Part shown: positions 35,280 through 45,698 of the stretch, piece after piece
Position numbering within the stretch: the first letter of the stretch is position 1
How the letters are laid out: each line of letters starts with the position of its first letter
NCBI RefSeq assembly: GCF_030052815.1
Contig: NC_079496.1
Coordinates: forward strand, 67,507,652-67,571,651
Source of the DNA: Hevea brasiliensis
Taxonomy: Eukaryota; Streptophyta; Magnoliopsida; Malpighiales; Euphorbiaceae
Direction: 5' to 3'
Length of the DNA: 64,000 nucleotides
Notes under the pieces: model-generated
What the model saw: the letters and a program-made list of their open reading frames with translations, nothing else
What the model was told of the DNA's origin: nothing
The model's database searches: none
Made by a program: the position numbers and the translations under genes

Positions 35280-35697
35280 AAAGTCCCTAGCATGGCTTGA
35301 AACCAAATCTAGATTATTAGATATATAGTATAAGTTAAATTTATATTTAAAGTGTTTAAATATGAATTTAATTAATGAGAAATTAATTAATAGAGATTAA
35401 TTAATTAATTTATATTTGATATAAATTGATTAGAAGAAGAGAAATAATTATTTTGGGTTGAGAACTCAAAATTAAGACACAGGGGCATTTTGGTCATTTC
35501 ACAGAGTGACATGTGGCACCATGTGATGGTGACACATGGCACTATACATAAGCTTGCCAAATGTCTTTTAATCATGTAAGATGATTAAAATTAAGATTAA
35601 ATATAGGTTTGACACTTGGCATAATGTGATTGGGTCAATTAAACCTAGAGCCAATCAGAAGGTGACATGTGGCAAGGGTTTTAAGTGGTGACCTAGC

Positions 35698-35704
35698 TAT
35701 ATAA
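35698..35704 (+). promoter_or_regulatory. TATA box of the Copia LTR family
   Basis: TATATAA is in the best preserved form here and is degenerate in both Cop1 LTRs. The next downstream bases AGTGTTGTT are shared by all three LTRs. Confidence 0.55.
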
Positions 35705-36270
35705 GTGTTGTTGTGAAAAGAAAAAAATAACAATCAACTGCTGCCTCCTTTGTGCCGCCACCCTTGAGGCTCCCATTCTCTCTTCTTCTTCATCTCTCAT
35801 CAATTCCAAGAGATTAGCAAACAATCTCTTGAATTAAAAATACTAGAAATTGTTTCTAGTGTCCTGTTTACATCTTTAATCTCTTAAAAGGCAAAACTTG
35901 ATTTTCTAAATAATAGAAAAAGCTTTAAAAGCTGTTCAAGGGCTGCCATAGGTGATCTTGGTGTGGACAAGCTAGAGGGACAACATCCGGTGTCCTAAAG
36001 ACGCATCCCAAAGGCACAAATACGCTGCAGTGCATCAAGAGGTTAGTGTATTTATTCTTGATTTAATATAGGGTTCTAAAATTAATCTGATTAATTCTAA
36101 AATCTTAAATAGCAAATACAGATCCAAAAGCATATTAAAAGAGTTTTAATATGTTGTTTATCATTGAAATCAAATAGATAAAAATAAAACTTGCATGATA
36201 CATGTGACCCTAGGTGAAAATTTTTTAATTCAATGGTATAAACTTATATTTTTCATGCTTCCATCCTGCA

Positions 36271-36375
36271 GGGTGAAGCTGGTATAGCTGACCCACTAGC
36301 ATTCTGTAAAGCTGGGGCTTCCTCTTGTGCCTCAGCCTCAATTGATTGCTCAACTAAGTGGTCTCCTTCCTTCAT
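36271..36375 (-). pseudogene. GyC gag, N-terminal part
   Basis: The minus-strand ATG (codon 36375-36373) starts MKEGDHLVEQSIEAEAQEEA, close to the GyA3 gag start. It is cut by the solo Copia LTR after about 33 codons and continues at 34084. The start is chosen by comparison with GyA3 and GyB. Confidence 0.82.
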
Positions 36376-36545
36376 TTCACTTATAGAGATTCTCTACTCC
36401 CTGTCAGCCAACACAAGGAGGATTATCCCTATTAGTTTATATTCATGATGTAAATGCATTATATGTATCAATTAAAAACACTTGAGCAGTTGTACTTATC
36501 AAGAAAATAATTCAAATGCATAGTTCAAAACTCATTCAAAACATG

Positions 36546-36557
36546 GCTCTGATACCA
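36546..36557 (-). other. GyC primer-binding site
   Basis: The minus strand reads TGGTATCAGAGC, eight bases inside the LTR end at 36566. Confidence 0.92.
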
Positions 36558-37192
36558 CTAAAATATGTCACACCTTACCCCTCCGTAAGGCATTACATGA
36601 TCTCGTAGTATACCTGATAAATTAACGAACTTCACCTACCGATAACTTATTAAATATACTACAAGGGATTTTAAATCAAATTCAATTCATTTTAAGATGT
36701 AACGTGAAGTTGAATCATTATTAAAAGTCTTTAATGGGAGTTTAGGTCACAAGTTACAATTTTGATTAATTCAACATTTTAAAAATTTTATAAAAATTTC
36801 GGCAGAGTACCGACTGTAATTTGAGAAAATAGTTCTTCAAAACCTGTTAAAAACACTCCCAACATGTATTTCAACCATAACTCCAATAATTTCCAACACA
36901 ATTCACCTCAATCAACACAATGCAACACATTTTCAATAAACCTCATTATCATTTAATTTAATTCAATTTACATACAAAAATCTCAATTGACAGAAAGGAA
37001 AATCAAAAATATTATTAATACAAACTTTAAGGTACAACTACTCATAAAGTTCTACAATACATATGAACAACTAATTTATACCAAAATAAATTTACAAGGG
37101 TATAAAATTTTACACCTGTACAAAATCCAAAGCAAGTCCCTTCACTGCAGTTAAAAGCAGCTCACTCTACTGCCTTTTCTTTCCCCCTGTCT

Positions 37193-37232
37193 GCAACAGC
37201 AAGAAAAAGCCATCGTTGAGTACTATACTCAG
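37193..37232 (-). other. Conserved LTR two-stem hairpin, GyC copy
   Basis: On the minus strand: TGAGTA/TACTCA, then CGATGGC/GCTGTTG with G-U pairs. GTTGTGCACCAC precedes it. The older, more worn copy still pairs. Confidence 0.72.
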
Positions 37233-37815
37233 TGGTGCACAACAATAAATTTTAAAGTCATTAAAAAATAAAGGCATTCATCAATAAACAGAAATTTAAA
37301 ACTTTTCACAATCACAGTTCGTAAAATTGATGTCAACATTTTTAACATTATTTTATCAAAATAAATTATAATCACTGTGTTGTCAATCAATAACACAACT
37401 TAGGTCATTACACAAAATTTCTAAACAATCCCATGTTGTACACCACGACAAAGCAATCTCAACCCCACTAATTGAAATCAATAAGGGAGGTGGCTAGCTA
37501 GCTATATGAGTACTCATCCAATCTCGACCTCAAACTAGCAAGCTAGAGAGGGAGGAACATAGTCAATCTCAACCCCATAAATGGAGAAGGCACACAATGA
37601 TATTGCCATGCCAAAAGTAATCTTGAAATCCATTTCAAAATCACATCATTCAAACATTTCATGCAAAGCACTAAACATTTTCATTCCGAATTTTCAATTA
37701 CAAAATAGGCAACACAACATTTCTCAAGGCCATAATAAGCACAAATTGTTCACCATACACATTCAAATAAATTTTTCAAGCAGCAAACAAGAAGTCAAAA
37801 ATTATTGTGCACAAA

Positions 37816-37824
37816 CCTCTTATA
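37816..37824 (-). promoter_or_regulatory. GyC LTR TATA-like box
   Basis: The minus strand reads TATAAGAGG followed by TTTGTGCACAA, 52 bp downstream of the inverted repeat. Confidence 0.6.
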
Positions 37825-37876
37825 TTAGCCTTCACTTAGTCTACACTTCGCCCTTCCTTAGAGGGCTCCTTTTCAA

Positions 37877-37904
37877 CTCAAACACATAATTTAAAGTGTT
37901 TCAA
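37877..37904 (-). promoter_or_regulatory. Upstream inverted repeat, GyC copy
   Basis: The plus strand has CTCAAACAC and GTGTTTCAA, one outer change in each arm, with a 10-bp spacer. The spacing to the TATA-like box is the same as in GyB. Confidence 0.6.
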
Positions 37905-40289
37905 TACTCATTCCCAATTACTTTCAATAATTCTAACAATAAAATTTTGCATTTAAAATTTACTTATAAGGTCTTCTAAGTTGAATTCTTTGTATTTGAG
38001 ATTATGGGGTTACCATTCATTTGATCAATTAGGTAAAATATTGACTTTTTTATACTTAACAGGTATACTCGTTCTAACTACACCCACAAACCATATTTTG
38101 GGTTACAATTGTGTTGACACTGATTGCCAATTGAAATTCAAAACTCCCTAAGAAAAATTTCAAAATTTCAGTTTTAGTCACTTGGGTTTACTATTCTATT
38201 GAACCTATCTACAGTGGAAATTTGGTCAAACTTTCTTCATCAAAGTTGTTCCTTAATGTGTCTAGTTTAATTCCCCCTTTGAATCACTCTATTTGGAGTT
38301 TTTTAGCTCAAGTTATGCCACTTTTACTAAGGCTGGCTGGATTGGTCAAAACCCAGAAATTCTGGGCAATTTAGGTTCTTGCAAATTTAGTGAGCCAAAT
38401 TTGGTTGGCAATTTGACTAGGTTATGATCCGAATTTGGGTTTGTGTTCTTCATGAAAGTTGTTCTACTATGTCTAAATTCCAATGGTTCAAAAATCAGGT
38501 CATTTGGACTCTCTACACAAAGTTATGACCATTTGAACATATACTATTCATTTGATCAATTTTGCCCAGTAACAGGGTACCAAATCCAGATTCAAGTAGA
38601 TTTTAGGTCCACTTGGGGTCAATTTTAGGGCAAGGTTTCTGCATGAAAATTGTTGCATTATGACCCTGTTTTCATCCCCAATTGGCCTCACACCAATTGG
38701 AGCAACAGAATTCCATTTATAGCCATTTAAGTGAATAAGGGTCAAGCTGCAAGAATTTGGCCATTACCACAATCAATCCCATTTCAATTTCATGCATTCA
38801 CATGCACTTGTAAGCACACCAATTGACCAATTTAAGGATCAATAATGTAATTGGTCATCAATTTATCAAAATCCCTAATTTTTCCAAATTTCCTAATCAC
38901 CAAGAACCCTAATTGTCCATTTATCATAATTCATAAAATTAAAGTGTACAAATCACCTATTCTCATTCATCTAACCATGGATACACATTTAATTGGATTA
39001 ATTCACATCATTTCCTCACAAATCCATGGCTGGACGAAATTTCTTCCTTTCCCAATCATGCATGATTTTCATGTTCTTCAATTAAATTCATCTATTTCGC
39101 ACTCAATTCAATCAATTATATTAAAGGAGAAGATTAAATTAACTTAACTCTTTGTTAGATTTTCCAAAGCTCCAATTCTTTAATTTTCCTCTTCCTTTTT
39201 TCTCCCAATTGATTTATCTAGGTCTAAGGGTGAGATTTTGTGTTGGGGTTTAGGGAATCTATGGGAAGAAACTAAGGGAATTCAAGCTTTCTAACCCTTA
39301 TCAATGGAGGAAGTGAGAGAAATGAGAGAGATGAGAGAGAGGGAAGACGGCAAAAGAAGAAGAAGAGAATAATTTTAATTCTTTTTTTTTTTCATTTGTC
39401 TTTTTATAGTGTTACTTATCTATAAATTTCATAAATTAAAAATTATAATTATTATTGTGTCATGCTTACACACTAATGATGTCATAATTCCCTTTATTTA
39501 TATTTTCCTTTCCTTTCCTTTTTCCTTTCTTCCATTCATCTCTCCACTTTTAATCCATTTTTCATAATTTTAATTTCCTACATTTTAATGGATCTTTAGG
39601 CCAAGAGTCACCTCTAAGGGTGAATTGACCATGTGACACCCCTCACCCGACTACAGTGTAGCCGAGCGAAGTGTGCTACATTCGGTGCTGGAGCATCCTA
39701 TCTTGTCTTGCTTTATTATTTTAATAATTTGATCTCATTATATTTTAATATTAATTATTTTTTCACCAGAGAGAAACCAGCAGAGTTTTCCCTATTTTAT
39801 TATCAGTTGACGTATTTCACTATTCACCTGCTTAAAATTTTCAATAATATTTTACAATAAAAATATCATTCATGCTCATCATATTCATCTCACATTCAAT
39901 TCTTGTAATTCACATACTCTTTCATATATCTCAATTTCATATTGAATTCCATACATTTCCATTCATGCACAATTTATATATATAAATTCTTAAGTTTCAT
40001 TAATTTACATGATTTACAGAATGATTACATAAATTCATGATTTACATGATCTACAAATTAATTACAGTTCCATAATCTATATCTCAACATAACATTCATA
40101 GTTTACATTACAAATAATAACTAATTATAATGTACAAAATACATAATATGATCTATATGGGCCCTATCTACATGCATTGCTGAGGAGGTGACAACCTTGA
40201 ATACTCTACAGATCAGAACTCCAAAATCTCTATTTGGTATTCGCTGGGCTTTAACTTCAGTACCTGCGTGAGGAAACAAATCCATCGCG

Positions 40290-40307
40290 CTAAGCATTGC
40301 TGCTTAG
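40290..40307 (-). other. Conserved LTR hairpin, GyD2 copy (CTAAGC/GCTTAG)
   Basis: A 6-bp stem with a 6-nt loop follows TTGCACCA on the minus strand. Relative to the GyA form, two stem positions changed on both sides. Confidence 0.75.
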
Positions 40308-40929
40308 TGGTGCAATAATGTAACAAGGAAATAATATAACAAGTAAAAATAATTGGAGCATATTTTCTATACTCAAGAATTTTACTGGGTTCAAATGAAA
40401 TTTTCCATACAATATATATTTTGTCTTTTATGTTGCGCTCTAGAATCACTTCTTTCATAAGTTTACAATAATCATTTATATAATGTATAAATAAATCTAA
40501 AATTTATACTTATACTTATATTCTTATGAAAATCACATTTGTAATGTTATTTAAGTTATAATTCTTCTACTAGTCTTTTTATCACTTCCTTGATACTTTT
40601 TAAGTTGTTTACAATCATTTCATAATATTTAGAATTTTTAGAATTAGTTTAATTTACTTCAGATCATTCTAAGGAATAAATTTTTGGAGCTAATCTAATT
40701 TATTTCAGAACTTCTTCTCATTTATTTACTTTCTAGCATTTTTAATTGCTAATATTCATAACTTATTTTAATAAATTAGACTATCCAAGTAACCTACGAC
40801 AGGCTGACTAAACGGATAATGGGTCATTGGCACTGGACACGGCGGTGCCTCGGGCCGTCATACCATGGGACGCAGAACGTCAACCACGTATGCAGCCAGT
40901 ATGGCTAAAAAGCCATGATAACACATAAT

Positions 40930-41001
40930 CGGGCATTAAGCCATGAGTGCGGGCATAAAGCCATGAATACGGACATAAAGCCATGAATACAGGCATAAAG
41001 C
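40930..41001. repeat. 20-bp tandem repeat, 3.6 copies, in the GyD2 LTR
   Basis: The unit is CGGGCATAAAGCCATGAATA with a few changes; unit starts are at 40930, 40950, 40970 and 40990. I do not see the array in the GyD copy, so it may have expanded after the two LTRs parted. Confidence 0.88.
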
Positions 41002-43190
41002 TTTTCGCAGTACTGCTAAAATAATACCCTATTTGCATGCCAAACTATCCAATCTGACACACATGTCTAGCCAATACAAGGGCACATAATATCATTAAAT
41101 ATTAATATATTATGTTTTATGACGTCATTATTTCATAATAATTTCAATTATAATTTATAAATTCATTTGATCATTTATATGATCACAATTCACATCAATT
41201 GTCCTTTTATACCATTGTACTCTATAATAATGAGAACTAATGTCTCATTCATATATTAATATGGTTCATTTATTCATTCATTATGTTATTCATATTGATC
41301 ATAATTCAAAATAATGGTTCACATGTACCATTGTATTCAAAACATTTTTCCTTTCTCATTTATTCATTTTATGAATTCTATTTGTGATAGGCATATCAGC
41401 CCTAACTACCTATTCACATCAATTAGGTGGCTTACTTTACATGTTTCAAGCAATCCATGAGCATTTCATGGATTTCAAATTTATGGCCTTAATTTCCCTT
41501 TAACAATATAGTTCTTACACTTTGTGTCTTTGTACTACTATTCACATTACTATTCACTCAAATTGTTGACTTTTTAATATATAATAAATTTATTGAACCT
41601 AAGTACTCCAAGATACCACATTTTGTATTTTATTTTTGTTGGTATTGATTTCTAATACCATTTCAAAGCTTATCTTATGTTATTCAAAATTTTCAGATTT
41701 CATACCCTAGGTTTACTATTTCATTAGTCATTTGTACAGTAAGAATTTGACAAAATTGTCTTCATGAAAGTTGTTCCTTATTATGTCTAGTTACATTTTT
41801 TTTTTGAATCACTCCATTTGGAGTTTTGTAGCTCAAGTTATAGTCATTTATCATAATTGGCCGGATTGACCTGTACCCAGAATTTCTGGGCAATTTGGTT
41901 CTGCCAGATTTTGTAACCTAAGTTTGGTTGGCAATTTGACTAGGTTATGATCAGAATTTGGATTTGTGCTATTCATGAAAGTTGTAGGTCTATATCTCAG
42001 CTATTTTTTGGTAAAATTTCAGATCAATTGGACCTTTCTACACTGAGTTATGATCAAATGAATAAATACTATTCATTTAGTCATTTTGCCCAGGCAGAAT
42101 GCAAGTCACCCTGATTAGGGTAATTTTTAGGTCAATTTGGTTTGGTTTTCTGGGCAGGGTTTCTTCACCAAAGTTGTGCCATTATGTGTGTAGTTTTATG
42201 TCCAATTGGACCTACACCAATTAAACCTATACAACTCCATTTAGAGCTACCCAAACCTGCTGGATTCACAACCAGTCCTACAGGTCACCAAGGGCAGCAT
42301 GCCTAAACTCAACTCCATTATCCTTTCTCACTTCAATTCCTCCTCACACACATTCAAATGGTCACTAATTGACCATTACAGTGTTAATATACCATTACAT
42401 GAGCAAACCCTAACTTCATGCCTCAAACCCTAGTTTTCAAATGTCCATTCATGCACATACATCAATTAAACATCCTAATTCATTATCACTCTACATATTC
42501 ACTTCAAACACCACCTCTAATCCACTTTAATCCATCAAAATAATTATAAGTACTTCCCCCCATACAGCTGCCAAAATTTGTAGAGGCTCAAACATGCCCA
42601 TATTTATTCAATTTTCTCAATTTCCTAGCATAAATAATGTTACTAGCAAAAAATCTAAAGAAAAAGAGAAGAAATAGGCACTAAACCTTGTGTGAGCAGA
42701 ATTTTTCCTCATCCAATCTTAAATTTTCCTTCACTTTTTTGGCTTTTCTTTGCAGCCAAACACTTTTTCAAGAGGTGTAGACAAGTTTTAATGAAAGATG
42801 CTTAGGGTTTAGTAGTGAGAATTCATGGGAAATGGAAGAAAGAGATGAAACAACACTCATGGAGGTTTAGAGAAAAGTGTGTCGGCTGAATGGGGAAGAT
42901 GAGTGCAGAATTGTTTTTCATTTTGTCTCATTTTTATTTAGTTTTTATCCCTTTTAAGAGGCTTGTCAAGTTGTGATTAGTGGATAGGTTTTTAATGACA
43001 TCATATGATGTCATAATTAGGTATTTTCTTTCATTTTCATTTTCTTTTTCTTTTTCTTTTCTTTTCTACTCATTTTTAATTTAATTTTTAACAATATTTA
43101 TTCATATTTTAGATCATAATAATTATTTATTTAACTGGACAAGTCGGCCAAAATGTAACATCTAGGAGAAAAAAAAAATGAAATGATGAG

Positions 43191-43233
43191 ACTTTGGCGT
43201 GTGACAGTGGATTTCCACTGTCACTGCCAAAGT
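43191..43233 (+). other. Strong hairpin at the GyE LTR head
   Basis: ACTTTGGC and GTGACAGTGGA pair with TCCACTGTCAC and GCCAAAGT around a 2-base loop, with a small bulge (GT against T). About 19 base pairs form in all. Confidence 0.85.
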
Positions 43234-44890
43234 TTTAAAAAATACATATATATTATTTCAAAAACGGGAGGACCCCCCCCCCCCCCAATTTTTCCCTTCT
43301 CTCCTCTCCTCCCCTCTCTTCTTCTTCTTCCTTCTCCGGTGACCGGCCGGTGACTCCCAAGCAGCTCTCCACCCGGCCGGCGACTCTTCGGCGACGGCCA
43401 TAACCACCAAAAACGGCGGCAAGAGAGGGAGAAGAGAGAGAAAACGCGCGCACAGTGGGCAGCGGCTTTCCGGCGCGATTCCGGCTTCATCCGACGTCCG
43501 ATCGAGGCGATTCAGGTGGCGTTGGAAAGCTTGTTCCGAGAGCTTTCTTTTGATACCAATTTTGCAGCAAATGGAGGTCGGATGAGTGAGATATGGAGGT
43601 GAGAAGTTTCTGATTTTTCAAGCTTTTCGTCAGATCTACGACGATCCGACCGTTGGATCGACGATCCGAGACCACCTATGGACTGAGGAAGAGGAGAGGA
43701 ATATGGTGGTATGATCAGATCCGGCAAATGTCGCCGACGACCGGAGGCCGGCCACCGTGCGTGGTGGTTCTGGCGGTGGCTCCGGTGGGCTATGGAGATT
43801 ATTCAACTTCCAGAGGCTTCCTCATAAATTTTTGGAATTTTTGAGACACAGATAAACTTTGGATAAGACTATTTTTATTATTTCTCTATCTGTGTAACAT
43901 AAATACAGTGTTTCTTAAACAGAAAAAATTGGAGAAAAATTCTAAGAAAAATATATGATGAAAGTAAAATTATTTGGAGATATTCTATGGTGTTAGTTGA
44001 ATTTTTGAGTAATTGTAGAATATTTTTGAAAAAAAATATAGATGGATTTTAGTTAGATTTTTAGCCTATGGGCATATAAGATTATTTGAAATTAAGATAT
44101 TTAAATTTTATATTATTGGTTGAAGCTTGAGGATGGAGGTTTAAATATGTGAATATTGAATTGGGTTGACTTAAGAATATGTTAGCTGTTGAAAACTTAT
44201 GGAATTGAGTAAATTTCTTGAATAAAATATTCATGGGTGATTAGAAAATTACAATTCATTTTGCAATAGCCTTATAATATTATTAAGGACTGCGGGGCAA
44301 AATTTTAGAATTTTTAAAGCTTGTTTGAGTGGATTTTTGAAAAATGTCAATTATAGGGACTAAAACGTAATTTTTAAGATTTTGAGTATTGTCTGATTTG
44401 GAGGGCCCAGGAGGAGCCATGTGATATTGATGAGATGTGGTTGTAGGAATTGAGAATTTAGAAGTGTTATTTGAGCCTTTTTGCAGGTTGAGTAGGTCCC
44501 AGGTATAGGGAAAACTCTGCCGGATTTCCGGCATGAATTAGGCTGTCTATTGCCTCTTTAGAGTTTTATCTTAATTTAGTACTAATAAATTTATAATTTA
44601 ATTATTAGGTGATCGAGGTCAGCTATTTTTTGGCATCCAGCAGCCACAATAGTTATCGGTGTACTGTGAGTAAAATATTAATTTTAATTGTAATTTCGAT
44701 ATTATTATATGTTTAAGCATGCCCATGCATCACTTATATGTATGTATCTATGTAGTTAAACTCTAGGCACGTTTTATGTTGCATTCACAACTGTTAAAGT
44801 GCCATGGATGTTGTTGTGGTAATTTGGAGCAATGTGCATGCGTTAGCGTGCGTGTGATGTGGTGTGGACTATGGATAGGACGGGTAGACA

Positions 44891-45010
44891 CGGCTTGAGA
44901 TCTTCGCTGGGACCCGATCCTTCGAGGGTAATCACGGCTTGAGTTCTTCGCTGGGACCCCGATTTGGTTTATTAAGCGAAAGTCCGGCTTGAGTTCTTCG
45001 CTGGCACCAG
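44891..45010 (+). repeat. Three spaced copies of CGGCTTGAGTTCTTCGCTGG in the GyE LTR
   Basis: Copies start at 44891, 44935 and 44985, each followed by GGACC or GCACC. The 3' LTR has the same set near 51976, 52019 and 52069. Confidence 0.85.
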
Positions 45011-45686
45011 GTTAGATTTAAGAGAGCTGTATAGGGGATCAGCTCCCATATATTATGATTGATATTACTGGGTGTGTGAGTGCTCCAAATTACCTTTTTG
45101 ATGTTATGATGTGCAATTGATGTTGATGTTGCATTTCACTCTACAGGGTACATTAGCTTTAAATAGTTATAGAGATTATGGTTAAAATTGATATTTTACT
45201 CTCTGAGTCGAACGCTCACTCCTGTTCAATATTTTTTCCGTGCCACGGGAGGAGTTATTTCTGAGTAACTGCTTTTCTTCCTCGCAGGTTTAACGTTGAT
45301 TATTTAATTGTTTTACTATCTTTTCTAATTTTAAAATCTAGAACTCCACATGTGTTAGTAATAGTGTGGACCTTGTTAGAAATTGTGTTAATTTAAATTT
45401 TTGAGATTTATAAATGAAGATTTGTATGGTATTAAACAGTTTGTAAATGAGGTAACAGGGTTAGCTGGGATCCCCTGATTTTAGTTTTCTGAAAATTTCA
45501 GGGCTAAGTTGGCCCGAAATGAAATTATAACAGTTTAATTTAAATTATCTTATATGCATATTGGGTCTAAATTGTGGGCCTGGTTATGGATTTGAGGAAT
45601 AGTTAGGCTTACTACGGGCCTCGGGGGCTTTAAGCTGGCCCAGGTCCTAGTGCCGGTCCAGCCCATAGGTTGGGTCGTGAAAAAGT

Positions 45687-45698
45687 TGGTATCAGAGC
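45687..45698 (+). other. GyE primer-binding site
   Basis: TGGTATCAGAGC lies four bases after the LTR. Confidence 0.93.

Larger units (their letters stand above)
34085..36270 (+). mobile_element. Solo Copia LTR (Cop1 family) with GGGTG target duplication
   Basis: A single LTR of 2186 bp starts TGTTAGTAATATG and ends CCTGCA. It is flanked by GGGTG at 34080-34084 and 36271-36275. It differs from the Cop1 LTRs at many more places than they differ from each other, so it is an older insertion. It is longer because of a 77-bp tandem duplication. GyC gag is continuous when it is removed. Confidence 0.95.
36566..39631 (-). repeat. GyC 5' LTR, inner part
   Basis: It starts on the plus strand TGTCACACCTTACCCC, the reverse of the LTR tail. 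It is interrupted at 39631 by GyD2 and resumes at 56332. The LTR is most like that of GyF over the first 0.5 kb, and like the GyA/GyB group around the promoter and hairpin. Confidence 0.88.
39632..43153 (-). repeat. GyD2 LTR, first piece
   Basis: It carries the CTAAGC/GCTTAG form of the hairpin (40290-40307) and a 20-bp tandem array (40930-41001). It ends at GGCCAAAA where GyE starts. Confidence 0.9.
43154..45682 (+). repeat. GyE 5' LTR
   Basis: The 2.53-kb LTR begins TGTAACATCTAGG. It has a strong hairpin at 43191-43233, a 14-C run, and an unusually GC-rich block (about 43300-43830) in otherwise AT-rich DNA. It also has three copies of a CGGCTTGAGTTCTTCGCTGG motif (44891, 44935, 44985). It ends GTCGTGAAA where the 3' LTR has GTCGTGACA. 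Confidence 0.93.

Noticed and set aside
43487..43844. Overlapping frames on both strands in the GC-rich block of the GyE LTR (also 50606-50911).
   Set aside because: Few stops are expected in GC-rich DNA. The frames run in several registers, are not the same length in the two LTRs, and match no family I recognise.
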